32,056 nucleotides of DNA, taken from NCBI GenBank assembly GCA_016869145.1, contig VGEU01000029.1:1-32056 (forward strand), in the 5' to 3' direction. The stretch comes from Alphaproteobacteria bacterium. Its GTDB lineage: Bacteria > Pseudomonadota > Alphaproteobacteria > MPNO01 > VGEU01. The stretch's first letter is position 1. Every line of letters begins with the position of its first letter. Under the pieces are notes generated by a model, which made no database searches, had not been told where the DNA came from, and was given only the letters and a program-made list of their open reading frames with translations. Shown here one piece after another: positions 1-8,643 of the stretch. The translations under genes were made by a program, and so were the position numbers.

Positions 1-897
1 GCGGTGCGCACGCGCCTCGCCCGCACCGGCGAAGGCGCGGGCGTGCCGGTGGTCTGCGTCGGCAACGTCGTCGCGGGCGGCGCCGGCAAGACGCCGCTCG
101 CGCTCGCCATAACCGCGCGCATGCAGGGCGAGGGCCGCGCGGTCCATTTCCTGACCCGCGGCTATGGCGGTCGTGTCGCCGGGCCGCACCGCGTCGCCGC
201 CGCGCGCGACGAGGCCGAGAGCGTCGGCGACGAGGCCCTCCTCCTCGCCCGGATCGCGCCGACCTGGGTCGCCCGCGACCGGATCGCCGGCGCGCGCGCG
301 GCCGTCGCCGCCGGCGCCGGGCTGATCGTGATGGACGACGGCTTCCAGAACCCGGCGCTCGCCAAGGACGTCGCGATCCTCGCGATCGACGGCGGCTACG
401 GCTTCGGCAACGGCCGCGTGATGCCGGCGGGGCCGCTCCGCGAGCCGGTCGCCGATGCGCTCCGGCGCGCCGATGCGGCGGTCGTGATCGGCGCCGATGC
501 GGTCGGCATCGCGCGACGTCTCGGCGATGCGCTGCCGCTGTTCGCCGCGCGTCTCGAGCCGACCGATGCCGGCATGGCGATCGCGGGCGGACGCGTCGTC
601 GCCTTCGCGGGCATCGGCCGGCCCGAGAAGTTCTTCGCGACGCTGCGCGCGATGGGATGCACGCTCGTCGCGACACGCGCCTTCCCCGACCATGCGCGCT
701 ACGATCCCGACACGATCATGGACCTCGTCGACCGCGCCGCGGCCGCGAACGCCTTGCCCGTCACCACGGAGAAGGATTTCGTCCGCCTGCCGCCCGAGGC
801 GCGCGCGATGGTGCGGGCGTTGCCGGTGCGTCTCGTCCTCGCCGAGCCCGAGCGCTTCGCGGCCCTCCTGACACAGAAGCTCGCGCGTCATGGCTGA
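1..897 (+). CDS. lpxK: Tetraacyldisaccharide 4'-kinase LpxK (5' end missing)
   Basis: LpxK phosphorylates the 4' position of the lipid A disaccharide precursor at the inner face of the cytoplasmic membrane. The visible 298 codons carry the P-loop region (GNVVAGGAGKTP, near visible residue 20-32), the MDDGFQN segment and the late TTEKDFVRLPP segment typical of the family. The frame is open to the left edge. The family is usually about 320-340 residues and the P-loop normally follows a membrane-associated N-terminus, so some 30-45 residues lie outside the window and the GTG at position 4 is probably not the true start. The stop overlaps the next gene by 8 bases (ATGGCTGA), so the two are translationally coupled lipid A genes. 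Confidence 0.95.
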   Translation, partial: AVRTRLARTGEGAGVPVVCVGNVVAGGAGKTPLALAITARMQGEGRAVHFLTRGYGGRVAGPHRVAAARDEAESVGDEALLLARIAPTWVARDRIAGARAAVAAGAGLIVMDDGFQNPALAKDVAILAIDGGYGFGNGRVMPAGPLREPVADALRRADAAVVIGADAVGIARRLGDALPLFAARLEPTDAGMAIAGGRVVAFAGIGRPEKFFATLRAMGCTLVATRAFPDHARYDPDTIMDLVDRAAAANALPVTTEKDFVRLPPEARAMVRALPVRLVLAEPERFAALLTQKLARHG

Positions 898-1777
898 TTC
901 CTTGGCGCGCCGGCTCCGCTACCGCATCGAGGCGATCGCCGTGACGGCGCTGTTCGGGTTGTTCGGCGCCATGCGGCCCGAGCGCGCCTCGGCGATCGGC
1001 GGCGCGATCGCGCGCACGATCGGCCCGCTTTTGCCGGTGTCACGCCGCGCGGGTTCCAGTCTCGCGCGCGCGCTGCCCGAGCTCGGTGCCGGCGAGCGCG
1101 CGCGCATCGTGCGTCGGATGTGGGACAATCTCGGCCGCGTCGCCGGCGAGTACCCGCACGTTCAGGCGATCGCCGAGACGCCGGGCTATGTCGAGATCGT
1201 CGGCGCCGAGAATCTCGACCCGGTCATGGGCGAGGGCCAGGCGGCGATCCTCTTCTCCGCCCATCTCGCGAACTGGGAGGTCTTCGCGGCGAGTGCCCAC
1301 GCCTACGGCCTCGGCTACGCCCAGATCGAGCGTGCGCCGAACAACCCGCTGGTGCAGCAGATCATCCGGCGGATGCGCAACCTGCCGCCCGAGGAGGTGA
1401 TCGAGAAGGGGCGCGCCGGCGCGCGGCGCACGGTCGAGGTGCTGGCCAAGGGCGGCCGGCTCGGGCTTCTGGTCGACCAGAAGCTCAACGAGGGCATCGC
1501 GGTGCCGTTCTTCGGCCGCCCCGCCATGACCGCACCGGCGCTCGCCCAGCTCGCCCGTCGCTTCGCCTGCCCCGTGATCCCGGTCCGCATCGAGCGGCTC
1601 GACGGCTGCCGCTTCCGGGTCACGGTCTATCCGGCGATGACGGTTCCGCGGTCCGGCGATGCCGCGGCCGACGCGCTCGCCTTCATGACGGCAGTCAACG
1701 CGACGATGGAATCGTGGATCCGGTCCCGGCCGGACCAGTGGCTCTGGTTGCACCGCCGCTGGCCCGAGCCGGCATAG
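890..1777 (+). CDS. Lysophospholipid/lipid A acyltransferase, LpxL (HtrB) family
   Basis: A 295-residue membrane-associated acyltransferase of the LpxL/LpxM/HtrB superfamily, which transfers a secondary acyl chain to the lipid A precursor. The catalytic HX4E motif is H125-LANW-E130 (in FSAHLANWE). A hydrophobic segment lies near residues 15-28, and a WLHRRWPE-type ending, typical of the family, is present. Start is ATG 890, inside the end of lpxK, so the pair is one transcription unit. Which secondary acylation it makes, and whether it is the only late acyltransferase of the organism, cannot be told from the sequence. Its last 83 bases overlap the end of the convergent M23 peptidase gene. Confidence 0.9.
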   Translation: MADSLARRLRYRIEAIAVTALFGLFGAMRPERASAIGGAIARTIGPLLPVSRRAGSSLARALPELGAGERARIVRRMWDNLGRVAGEYPHVQAIAETPGYVEIVGAENLDPVMGEGQAAILFSAHLANWEVFAASAHAYGLGYAQIERAPNNPLVQQIIRRMRNLPPEEVIEKGRAGARRTVEVLAKGGRLGLLVDQKLNEGIAVPFFGRPAMTAPALAQLARRFACPVIPVRIERLDGCRFRVTVYPAMTVPRSGDAAADALAFMTAVNATMESWIRSRPDQWLWLHRRWPEPA

Positions 1778-2582
1778 GCGGCACGACGAGCGCCGGGTCG
1801 AGCGGCAGCGACCCGAGATTCATGCCCCAGTGGAGATGCGGTCCGGTCACCCGGCCGGTGCCGCCGAGGCGGCCGATCGGCGCGCCGCGGGCAACCTCGT
1901 CGCCCTCGCGGACCACGATGGCGTCGAGATGGGCGTAGAGCGTCGACAGCCCGAGGCCGTGGTCGAGGATCACCGTGTGCCCGGTGAAGAACATGTCGTG
2001 CGCGGCGAGCGAGACGACGCCGTCGGCGGCGGCGAGGATCGGCGTGCCGACAGGTGCCGCGACGTCGACGCCGAAATGAGGTCGGCGCGGCTCGCCGTTC
2101 AGGATCCGCTGGCTGCCATAGACGCCCGAGATGCGGCCCTCGGCCGGCCACGCGAACCCGCCAAGCCAGCGCGGCCGATCGCTGTCGCGCGACCACGCGG
2201 CGACGATCGCCTTCCGCTCGCGCGCGATCCGCTCGAGATCATCGGGCGAGGGTGTCACCTGGCGCGGCGGCAGGCCGTCGATCCGCTGGATGTCGAACGT
2301 GCGGGGTGAGATCGCGAGCGCGCGTTCGTGCCGTGTCCCGTCGCGGAAGATCACCGAGACCTTGTTCTCGGCCGGCGCCTCGCGCGCGAAGCCGAGGAGG
2401 AAATTGCCGTCGCGGTCGACGCGGACCGGCTTGTCGTCGAGCGCGACGCGCGCGCCGGACGGCACACGCCCGCGGACGAGACCGCCCTGCGTGAACGCGC
2501 CCTCGAGCACGAGCCGATCGTCGGCGGCCGCCGGGCTCGCGGCCACGAGCGCTGCGAGGAGGACGGCGAGCATGCGCGTCAC
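1695..2582 (-). CDS. M23 family metallopeptidase (exported peptidoglycan hydrolase)
   Basis: A 295-residue exported LytM/M23 zinc endopeptidase, expected to cut peptide cross-links of peptidoglycan in the periplasm. Residues 1-20 form a signal peptide (MTRM then a Leu/Ala-rich core ending AAA). The C-terminal M23 domain has H169, D173, H218 (YAHLD) and the HLH pair H249/H251 (GPHLHWG), the expected zinc and catalytic residues. Start is the GTG at 2582, which overlaps the xseA stop in GTGA and has GGGGAG upstream; ATG 2573 is an alternative. The domain would normally end near PPMPA; the last 25 or so low-complexity residues run into the 3' end of the convergent acyltransferase gene. Downstream partner of xseA in one operon. 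Confidence 0.9.
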   Translation of the reverse strand: MTRMLAVLLAALVAASPAAADDRLVLEGAFTQGGLVRGRVPSGARVALDDKPVRVDRDGNFLLGFAREAPAENKVSVIFRDGTRHERALAISPRTFDIQRIDGLPPRQVTPSPDDLERIARERKAIVAAWSRDSDRPRWLGGFAWPAEGRISGVYGSQRILNGEPRRPHFGVDVAAPVGTPILAAADGVVSLAAHDMFFTGHTVILDHGLGLSTLYAHLDAIVVREGDEVARGAPIGRLGGTGRVTGPHLHWGMNLGSLPLDPALVVPPMPARASGGATRATGPAGTGSTIPSSR

Positions 2583-4072
2583 AGGAGGCTCCCCTGATCA
2601 TCGTCACGGCCGCCACGGCGGCGCGGCTTCTTGTCGCCGTCGATCGTGGCGCGCCGCGTGCCGTCCTGGAACTGGAGCGTCACCGACATCCCCGGGTCGG
2701 TGTCGCCGGCGCGCGTGATCGGACGCTCATCGTGGCGGACGAGAACGAAGCCGCGCGCGAGCACGCCGCGATAGGAGAGCGAATCGAGGAGCCGGGCGAG
2801 CGACTCGAGCCGCAGGCGGCGATCGCGCGCGAGCCGGGCGACGGCCGCGGCGAGCCTGGCGGACGCGCCGAGCCCCTCGAAGCGGGCGATGCGGTCGCCG
2901 AGGACGCCGTGGACGCGGCGATCGAGACGGAGCGCGAGCGCCGCGAGAGCGTCGGCGCGGCGTCGGATCTGATCTTCCGGTGTGCGCAGCCGCGCCGCCG
3001 CCTGCTGCAACCCGAGGCCGCGCAGCCGGACGAGCTGGCGGATGCCGCCCGCGAGCCGGTCGGCGAGATCGTCGAGACGCTGATCGGCGAGCTCGAACAG
3101 CCGCGCCGGGACCGGCAGGCCGCGGGCGAGGCCCTCGATCCGCGCCCGCGCCAGCCGGAGCGTACGGTCGGCGGCGGCGACGAGGCGCCGCTCGTGGTCG
3201 AGCACCTGCGCGAGGATCTCGGCGCGGACCGGGACCGCCATCTCGGCCGCGGCCGTCGGCGTCGGTGCGCGGCGGTCGGCGGCGAAGTCGATCAGCGTCG
3301 TGTCGGTCTCGTGGCCGATCGCCGAGATCAGCGGGATCGCGGACGCCGCCGCGGCGCGGACGACGACCTCCTCGTTGAACGCCCACAGATCCTCGAGGCT
3401 GCCGCCGCCGCGCGCGACGATGAGGAGATCGGGACGCGGCACGGAGCCGTCGGGGCCGAGGCTGTTGAAACCTCGGATCGCGGCGGCGATCTTCTCGGCC
3501 GCGCCCTCGCCCTGGACGGGGACCGGCCAGAGGAGGACACGACGCGGGAAGCGATCGGCGAGCCGGTGCAGGATGTCGCGGATGACCGCGCCGGTCGGCG
3601 AGGTGACGACACCGATGACGGCGGGGAGAAACGGGATCGGCTTCTTGCGCGCCGGATCGAACAGGCCCTCGGCGAGGAGCTTCTTGCGCCGGTCCTCGAG
3701 GAGCTTGAGGAGCGCGCCTTCACCGGCGAGCTCGACCGCCTCGATGACGAGCTGGTATTTCGAGCTCCGCGGATAGGACGAGACACGCCCGGTGCAGACA
3801 ACCTCCATCCCCTCCTCGATTCGGAGACCAATCCGGCCGACCGTGCCCTTCCAGCACACCACATCGAGGACCGCGCCTTCGTCCTTCAACGTGAAGTAGA
3901 GATGCCCCGAGCCGTGATAGTTCGGTCGCGACACCTCGCCGCGCACGCGGACGTGCTCGAAGCTTCCCTCGAGCGTCCGCTTCACCGCGCCGGCGATCTC
4001 GCTGACGGTGTATTCGGCGATGTTGGCGACGGCCTCTCCGGCCGCCGCGCGCGCGGGCGATTCGTCGATCAT
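2579..4072 (-). CDS. xseA: Exodeoxyribonuclease VII large subunit XseA
   Basis: XseA is the catalytic subunit of exonuclease VII, which degrades single-stranded DNA to oligonucleotides in both directions together with the small subunit XseB (not in this window). The 497-residue protein has the N-terminal OB-fold (about 20-120: [37 protein letters not shown]), the conserved catalytic-core segment with [15 protein letters not shown], then [16 protein letters not shown] and [23 protein letters not shown], and a long Arg/Leu/Ala-rich coiled-coil C-terminus. Length is slightly above the usual 400-460 through an extended C-terminus. No Shine-Dalgarno sequence precedes ATG 4072, and a TAGAAT hexamer sits 11-16 bases upstream, so the mRNA may be nearly leaderless. 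Divergent from purD; followed by the M23 gene with a 4-base overlap. Confidence 0.95.
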   Translation of the reverse strand: MIDESPARAAAGEAVANIAEYTVSEIAGAVKRTLEGSFEHVRVRGEVSRPNYHGSGHLYFTLKDEGAVLDVVCWKGTVGRIGLRIEEGMEVVCTGRVSSYPRSSKYQLVIEAVELAGEGALLKLLEDRRKKLLAEGLFDPARKKPIPFLPAVIGVVTSPTGAVIRDILHRLADRFPRRVLLWPVPVQGEGAAEKIAAAIRGFNSLGPDGSVPRPDLLIVARGGGSLEDLWAFNEEVVVRAAAASAIPLISAIGHETDTTLIDFAADRRAPTPTAAAEMAVPVRAEILAQVLDHERRLVAAADRTLRLARARIEGLARGLPVPARLFELADQRLDDLADRLAGGIRQLVRLRGLGLQQAAARLRTPEDQIRRRADALAALALRLDRRVHGVLGDRIARFEGLGASARLAAAVARLARDRRLRLESLARLLDSLSYRGVLARGFVLVRHDERPITRAGDTDPGMSVTLQFQDGTRRATIDGDKKPRRRGGRDDDQGSLL

Positions 4073-4082
4073 GCGAGGCCGA

Positions 4083-4088
4083 ATTCTA
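4083..4088 (-). promoter_or_regulatory. Possible -10 element for xseA in the xseA/purD divergent gap
   Basis: On the minus strand the hexamer reads TAGAAT (5 of 6 match to TATAAT), inside a small AT-rich pocket in the 68-base gap between the divergent xseA and purD genes. A start site 6-7 bases downstream would be about 4-5 bases before ATG 4072. No convincing -35 is present at 16-18 bases spacing, so this is a weak call. The plus-strand TATGCT at 4087-4092 could equally serve purD. Confidence 0.35.
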
Positions 4089-4140
4089 TGCTATTCGATG
4101 CGCGATGCGCCAGGAGCGCGCGACGGAGGGCGGACGGCGG

Positions 4141-5421
4141 ATGAAGGTGCTGGTGGTCGGTTCGGGCGGACGGGAGCACGCGCTCTGTTGGGCGATCGCG
4201 GGCTCGCCCCTCCTCACCGCGCTCTACTGCGCGCCGGGCAATGCCGGCATCGCGGCCGAGGCGCGTTGCGTCCCGATCGCCGCCGACGACATCGACGCGC
4301 TCGTCCATTTCGCGCTCAAGGAGCGGATCGACTTCGTCGTCGTCGGACCCGAGGGGCCGCTCGTCCTCGGCCTGGTCGACCGTCTCGGCGCCGTCGGCAT
4401 CAAGGCGTTCGGGCCGAACGCCGCGGCGGCGCGGCTCGAGGGATCGAAGGCCTTCACCAAGGATTTCTGCACCCGCCATGGCATCCCGACCGCCGCCTAT
4501 GGCCGCTTCACCGATGCAGACGCGGCGAAGTCATATGTGCGCGCCCACGGCGCGCCGATCGTCGTCAAGGCCGACGGTCTCGCCGCGGGCAAGGGCGTGA
4601 TCATCGCCGAGCGCGTCGCGGACGCCGAGGCGGCGATCGATGCGATGCTGCGCGACGGCGCGTTCGGCGCGGCCGGGGCGGAGATCGTGGTCGAGGAGTT
4701 CCTCGCGGGCGAGGAGGCGAGCTTCTTCGCACTCTGCGACGGGACGACCGCGCTCCCGTTCGGCACCGCCCAGGACCACAAGCGGGTCGGCGACGGCGAC
4801 ACGGGACCCAACACCGGCGGTATGGGCGCCTATTCGCCGGCGCCGATCGTCACTGACGCGATCGCCGCGACCGTCATGGAGCGGATCGTCCGCCCGACGC
4901 TCGCCGGCATGCGCGCCGAAGGTGCGCCCTTCGCCGGCGTCCTCTATTGCGGTCTGATGCTCACGTCGAAGGGGCCGCAGCTCCTCGAGTACAATGTCCG
5001 CTTCGGCGATCCCGAGTGCCAGGTGCTGATGCCACGGCTCAAGTCCGACGTCCTGCCGGCGCTCATCGCCGCCGCCGACGGCGTGCTCAACGCCTTCGAT
5101 GTGCGCTGGCACGACGCCGCCGCGCTCTGCGTCGTGATGGCGGCGCGCGGCTATCCCGGCGCCTATGCAAAGAACACCGAGATCCGCGGTCTCGACGCGA
5201 CCAGAGATGCCGACGATCTCTGGGTGTTTCATGCCGGCACCGTGCGCGAGGGCGATCGCGTTGTCGCGACCGGCGGCCGCGTCCTCGGCGTCACCGCGCT
5301 CGCGCCCGGTTTCGCCGCCGCACAGGCGCGCGCTTATGCGGCGGTCGACCGGATCGACTGGCCGGACGGCTTCTGCCGCCGCGACATCGGCTGGCGCGTC
5401 CTCGCGCGGGCGCGGACCTAG
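4141..5421 (+). CDS. purD: Phosphoribosylamine--glycine ligase PurD (GARS)
   Basis: PurD joins glycine to 5-phosphoribosylamine with ATP, the second step of purine synthesis in the cytoplasm. The 426-residue protein has the N-terminal [13 protein letters not shown] signature, [10 protein letters not shown], the ATP-grasp segment [14 protein letters not shown], and the [19 protein letters not shown] and [11 protein letters not shown] motifs. ATG 4141 is chosen over the in-frame ATG 4105 because the family begins at M-K-V-L-V-V-G-S and GGAGGG lies at 4125-4130. Length is normal for the family. Divergent from xseA; its TAG stop shares the palindrome CTAG (5418-5421) with the stop of the convergent PadR gene, leaving no room for a terminator between them. 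Confidence 0.97.
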   Translation: MKVLVVGSGGREHALCWAIAGSPLLTALYCAPGNAGIAAEARCVPIAADDIDALVHFALKERIDFVVVGPEGPLVLGLVDRLGAVGIKAFGPNAAAARLEGSKAFTKDFCTRHGIPTAAYGRFTDADAAKSYVRAHGAPIVVKADGLAAGKGVIIAERVADAEAAIDAMLRDGAFGAAGAEIVVEEFLAGEEASFFALCDGTTALPFGTAQDHKRVGDGDTGPNTGGMGAYSPAPIVTDAIAATVMERIVRPTLAGMRAEGAPFAGVLYCGLMLTSKGPQLLEYNVRFGDPECQVLMPRLKSDVLPALIAAADGVLNAFDVRWHDAAALCVVMAARGYPGAYAKNTEIRGLDATRDADDLWVFHAGTVREGDRVVATGGRVLGVTALAPGFAAAQARAYAAVDRIDWPDGFCRRDIGWRVLARART

Positions 5422-6050
5422 CGCCGCTTGCGCGCGCGCGCGGGCGCCGACTGCTCGGGCGGATAGACGAGAGCGAGCGACGGCTTCTGCACCGGGCGCG
5501 GGGATGCGGATGGCCGGGTGCGACCGCGCCCGCGTCGGAACTTCTCGAGCTCGGCCTCCATCGCCTTGTACTGCGCGACCTTGAGCCGAAGCGACAGGAG
5601 CTGGAACCGGCGCGCCTCGTGGCGGGCGCCGGGATGCGCCTCGACGCGCGCCTCGACCGCCTCGAGCGCGGCGCGCTCGTGGCAGATGCGCCCGAGATAG
5701 GCGTCGAGCTCGCGCATCGCGAGCGCCTCGTCGGCGAAATTGCCGAAGAAGATCCGGAGGAGGACCTCGTCGCGGGTGATCGAGGCGCCGATCGGCTCGT
5801 TGACGAAGCGCGCGAGCGCGTCCTTCCCGGCAGGCGTGACGGAGTGGACTTGCTTGTCGGGCTTGCCGGCCTGCGGCACGCGGCGGCTCTCGATCAGCCC
5901 CTCGTCGCGGAGCGCGCGGAGCGTGTTGTAGACCTGCGGCCCGGTGACGTTCCAGATGAAATGGATCGACCGGTCGATCGTGCGCTTGATGTCGTAGCCC
6001 GACGCCGGCTTGAGCGCGAGAAGCCCGAGGACGGCGAAACGGAGGCTCAT
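5418..6050 (-). CDS. PadR family transcriptional regulator
   Basis: A 210-residue PadR regulator with an N-terminal winged helix (residues 1-75: [38 protein letters not shown] and the wing [11 protein letters not shown]) and a C-terminal helical PadR_C-type dimerisation region (about 90-170). The last 40 residues are Pro/Arg/Lys-rich and probably disordered. It is the last gene of a minus-strand operon, 16 bases after the enoyl-CoA hydratase stop. PadR-family repressors commonly respond to phenolic or aromatic acids, so it may autoregulate the operon at the promoter near 7698-7726; that is inference. The ligand is unknown. Confidence 0.9.
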   Translation of the reverse strand: MSLRFAVLGLLALKPASGYDIKRTIDRSIHFIWNVTGPQVYNTLRALRDEGLIESRRVPQAGKPDKQVHSVTPAGKDALARFVNEPIGASITRDEVLLRIFFGNFADEALAMRELDAYLGRICHERAALEAVEARVEAHPGARHEARRFQLLSLRLKVAQYKAMEAELEKFRRGRGRTRPSASPRPVQKPSLALVYPPEQSAPARARKRR

Positions 6051-6066
6051 GCGTCGCCGCCCGGTC

Positions 6067-6885
6067 TCAGCGGCCCTTATACTGCGGCGGTCGCTTCTCG
6101 CGGAACGCCTTGACGCCTTCCTTGTGATCCTGGCTCACGATCAGCGCGCTCTGCGCCATGCGCTCGAGGATGCGGCCGGTGGTTGGGTCCATCGTGTGCG
6201 CGGCGTTGATCACGGCCTTCGCGGCGCCGAGCGCCTGGGGTGCTTTCTTGACGAGCTTGTCGGCGAGCGTGCGCGCCTCGTCGGCGAGCTTGTCCTTCGC
6301 GACGACGCGCGTCACGAGCCCGATATGGAGCGCGCGCGCGGCGTCGATGAACTCGCCGGCGAGCACGAGCTCCTTCGCCCAGCCGGGACCGATCATGCGT
6401 GCGAGCCGCGAGCAGCCGCCAGAGCCGGGCACGAGGTTGATGTTGCCCTCGGTGAAGCCGAAGCGCGTGTCGTCGGCGGCGATGCGGAAATCGGCCGCCA
6501 TCGCGAGCTCGAGCCCACCGCAGGCGCAGGTGCCGAAAACGGCCGCGATCACCGGCACCTCGACGCGCTCCAGCACGTCGAAGAAATCGTGGATCCAGCG
6601 ATACTCGGTCCGGAACCGGGAGGCGGTCCAGTCGTGCTCGAACCACGACAGATCGGCACCGGCCCCGAAGGCGCGATCGCCGGCGGCGAAGATCGCGACG
6701 CAGCGTATCTCCGGGTTGCGCTCGATCTCGAGCTGGAGCGCGGTGAAGTCGCGCTGCATCTCGGCGTTGAAGGTGTTGAGGCGTTCAGGCCGGTTGAGCG
6801 TGATCTCGAACACCGGTCCGCGCATCGCGACCTTGACGGCCTTGTATTGATAGCCCGGATTGAGGACGGGATTGTCGCCGGTCAT
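6067..6885 (-). CDS. Enoyl-CoA hydratase/isomerase family protein
   Basis: A 272-residue crotonase-fold enzyme, expected to hydrate or isomerise an enoyl-CoA. Oxyanion-hole segments are RAFGAGADLS (71-80) and CACGGLELAMA (120-130). Both hydratase glutamates are present (E126 in GGLE, E146 in FTEGN), so hydratase activity is plausible. The true start is ATG 6885 (MTGDNPVLNP); the frame stays open further upstream, but that stretch is the antisense shadow of the preceding gene. GAAGG lies 5-9 bases upstream of ATG. The gap to the preceding ferritin-like gene is 14 bases. Pairing with a PaaA-like oxygenase suggests action on a ring-epoxidised, oxepin or ring-opened CoA ester, like PaaG/PaaF or BoxC-type steps; the substrate is not determinable here. 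Confidence 0.9.
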   Translation of the reverse strand: MTGDNPVLNPGYQYKAVKVAMRGPVFEITLNRPERLNTFNAEMQRDFTALQLEIERNPEIRCVAIFAAGDRAFGAGADLSWFEHDWTASRFRTEYRWIHDFFDVLERVEVPVIAAVFGTCACGGLELAMAADFRIAADDTRFGFTEGNINLVPGSGGCSRLARMIGPGWAKELVLAGEFIDAARALHIGLVTRVVAKDKLADEARTLADKLVKKAPQALGAAKAVINAAHTMDPTTGRILERMAQSALIVSQDHKEGVKAFREKRPPQYKGR

Positions 6886-6899
6886 GACCGCCTTCGCGC

Positions 6900-7646
6900 C
6901 TACTGGTTGGTGGCGAGGATAGCGCGGGTCGACGGCATCAGCTCGGCGCCGATCTTGTCGAACGTCGCCATCGACGGGAACTTGAGCCCGACCTGGCGCA
7001 TATAGCCGACCATCTCCTCGAGATAGCGATTCACCACCGCTTCGGTCGTGTGGCGCTTGAGCCCGACCTTGATGCAGTAGTCGTTGTCGGCGCCGGTCGG
7101 CCGGCCGAAGGCGCGCTTGATGGTGACCGGCAGCATCTGGTTGTAGAGCGTCTGGAACTCGGCGAAGAGCTTCTTGTCCTTGGCGAACTCGCGCAGATTG
7201 TCGACACCGTTGCCGTAGTGGCCTTCCTCGTCGTCGAGGACCTTGCCCATCGCCTCGGCCCACGGCACGTAGCTCGAATCGCGGTATTCCATGATCTGGT
7301 GGCTGCCGGCGCGGTCGACGGTGAAGTTGAACACCGCGACATGGACCCAGTTGTCCATGTCGAGCGACCAGAACGCGGCCGCCGGCGGCCGTGAGCGGAA
7401 CACCTCCTCCGGATCGACGCCGAGGTCCTCGAACAGCTGGCACATGCGCTGGCTGTGCTCGGCCTCCTCCTCGGCGAACTCCGCGGCGAGAAGCCGTTCC
7501 TTGAGGGTCGGTGCGCAGCCGATCGAGCGCCCGAACACCTCCGCCGTCGCGGTCTCGGCATAGAACTGCCGCGTCATGAGCCGGAGCAGCATGTCGCGGT
7601 ATTCGCCGGTCGCTTCCTTCGGCGTGCGGACGGTGATGGCGGTCAT
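6900..7646 (-). CDS. PaaA/PaaC-type ferritin-like di-iron protein (phenylacetyl-CoA epoxidase-like)
   Basis: A 248-residue helical protein of the phenylacetate-catabolism PaaA_PaaC ferritin-like family, which includes the oxygenase subunit of ring-1,2-phenylacetyl-CoA epoxidase. Carboxylate-bridged di-iron candidates are E31 or E36 in helix 1, the ExxH pair E61/H64, D111, and the ExxH pair E140/H143 (DEEGHYGNG). ATG 7646 has GGGAGG 8 bases upstream. It is the first gene of an operon with an enoyl-CoA hydratase and a PadR regulator. Unlike the classic paaABCDE cluster, no PaaB, PaaC, PaaD or reductase PaaE is near, so electron delivery and partner subunits are unexplained. A different CoA-ester oxygenation or a non-catalytic role is possible. 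Confidence 0.8.
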   Translation of the reverse strand: MTAITVRTPKEATGEYRDMLLRLMTRQFYAETATAEVFGRSIGCAPTLKERLLAAEFAEEEAEHSQRMCQLFEDLGVDPEEVFRSRPPAAAFWSLDMDNWVHVAVFNFTVDRAGSHQIMEYRDSSYVPWAEAMGKVLDDEEGHYGNGVDNLREFAKDKKLFAEFQTLYNQMLPVTIKRAFGRPTGADNDYCIKVGLKRHTTEAVVNRYLEEMVGYMRQVGLKFPSMATFDKIGAELMPSTRAILATNQ

Positions 7647-7697
7647 GGGCTCTCCCTCCCGATCAGGTGCCGCGCTACGCGGCCCAGTTGGTCGAGC

Positions 7698-7726
7698 TAA
7701 TTAAAAACTAACCTAGGGGTCGTCAA
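7698..7726 (-). promoter_or_regulatory. Sigma70-type promoter of the PaaA-like/hydratase/PadR operon
   Basis: Reading the minus strand, TTGACG (7726-7721) is followed by a 17-base spacer and TAATTA (7703-7698). The spacer contains the palindrome CCTAGG (7712-7717) and an A/T run unlike the surrounding DNA. Predicted leader to ATG 7646 is about 45 bases with a strong ribosome binding site. On the plus strand CTAA, CTAA and CTAG repeat at 7697, 7708 and 7713, which could be part of a regulator site. Confidence 0.65.
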
Positions 7727-7741
7727 GCGCTTACCGAGCGC
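7727..7741. other. Short inverted repeat upstream of the -35
   Basis: GCGCT (7727-7731) and AGCGC (7737-7741) are separated by TACCG, directly upstream of the PaaA-like promoter and 33 bases after the PhyH gene stop on the minus strand. It could be an operator half or a weak hairpin terminator for the PhyH gene; no T-run follows it directly. Confidence 0.3.
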
Positions 7742-7773
7742 CCAAGCGGCCGCGCCGGGACGACGGCGTGATG

Positions 7774-8604
7774 CTACTCCGCGGCGTTCTGCGCGATCGA
7801 CTTCATGCCCTTGCGGTAGCGCGTCCACGCCTCGTCGAGCGCCTTCAGGCAGTCGGGGTCGAAGTCGTGGCGCGGATAGGGCTCGGGCTGCCAGTAGTTG
7901 TTGCGGTCGCGGCCGCGCACGACGACGGCGGTCGCGTTCTCGAACTGCGCCTGGCGGCAATGCGCCGGCGCGATGTGCACGGCGAAGCCGATGCGGACGT
8001 CGTCGGAGGCGTTCGGCTCCGAGGAGTGGAACAGCTTGTTGTGGTGGAGCGAGAACTGGCCGGCATCGAGCTCCATGAAGTCGGCGTTCGTTTCGTCGAC
8101 GTTGAGGATCGTCTGGCCGCGCGACAGGAGGTTCTTGGGATCATAGGTCTCGACATGCGGCACAACCGCCGCGCCCTTGTGGCTGCCCGGGATCACCCGC
8201 ATGCAGCCCGAATCGCGGCGCGCGCGCGACAAGGCGATCCACGCGGTGACCGATTCCGGCGGGTCGATGCCGTAATAGGTCGAATCCTGGTGCCAGGAGA
8301 TGAACCGGATGTCGTGCGCCTTCTTGGTGAACCAGCTGGTGCCCCAGATGATGACGTCGGGGCCGGCGACGTCTTCGAAGGCATCGGCGAGGCGGGGGTG
8401 GCGGATCAGCTTGCAGAGCCAGGGAAACGGCAGATGCGCCTTGATGCGGTAGCGGCTCTGCGCCTCGGCACCGATCGTCGCCTCGAGCTCCTCAAACCGG
8501 CGCCGGTAATCGGCCACCTCGGCCGGGGTCAACAGGTTGATCGGGTACGCATAGCCGTCGCGGTGGAACTTCTCGACCTGTTCCTGCGTCAAGGCCTTGG
8601 GCAT
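7774..8604 (-). CDS. Phytanoyl-CoA dioxygenase (PhyH) family oxygenase
   Basis: A 276-residue Fe(II)/2-oxoglutarate-dependent oxygenase of the PhyH family, expected to hydroxylate a small substrate with 2-oxoglutarate and O2. The facial triad is H105-x-D107 (SWHQDS) and H193 (LFHSSEPN), and R204 (DDVRIGFAVH) is the likely 2-oxoglutarate-binding arginine. ATG 8604 is chosen: AGGAG lies upstream, and the further in-frame extension is shadow of the divergent aldolase gene. PhyH proteins act on acyl-CoAs, phosphonates, quaternary amines and other substrates, so the reaction cannot be assigned. Divergent from the HpaI-type aldolase with a 136-base shared control region. Confidence 0.88.
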   Translation of the reverse strand: MPKALTQEQVEKFHRDGYAYPINLLTPAEVADYRRRFEELEATIGAEAQSRYRIKAHLPFPWLCKLIRHPRLADAFEDVAGPDVIIWGTSWFTKKAHDIRFISWHQDSTYYGIDPPESVTAWIALSRARRDSGCMRVIPGSHKGAAVVPHVETYDPKNLLSRGQTILNVDETNADFMELDAGQFSLHHNKLFHSSEPNASDDVRIGFAVHIAPAHCRQAQFENATAVVVRGRDRNNYWQPEPYPRHDFDPDCLKALDEAWTRYRKGMKSIAQNAAE

Positions 8605-8643
8605 CGCGGTCTCCTGATCCTCGCCGTCTGCACGCGCCGGCCA

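Noticed and set aside
2732-4144. A 470-codon plus-strand open frame opposite xseA
   Set aside because: Shadow of xseA; Glu/Arg/Ala repeats, no ribosome site, and it runs through the start of purD.
6886-7443. Upstream extension of the enoyl-CoA hydratase frame, suggesting a 458-residue fusion
   Set aside because: The added part is Arg/Gly-rich shadow of the PaaA-like gene; the hydratase has its own ATG at 6885 with a ribosome site and normal family length.
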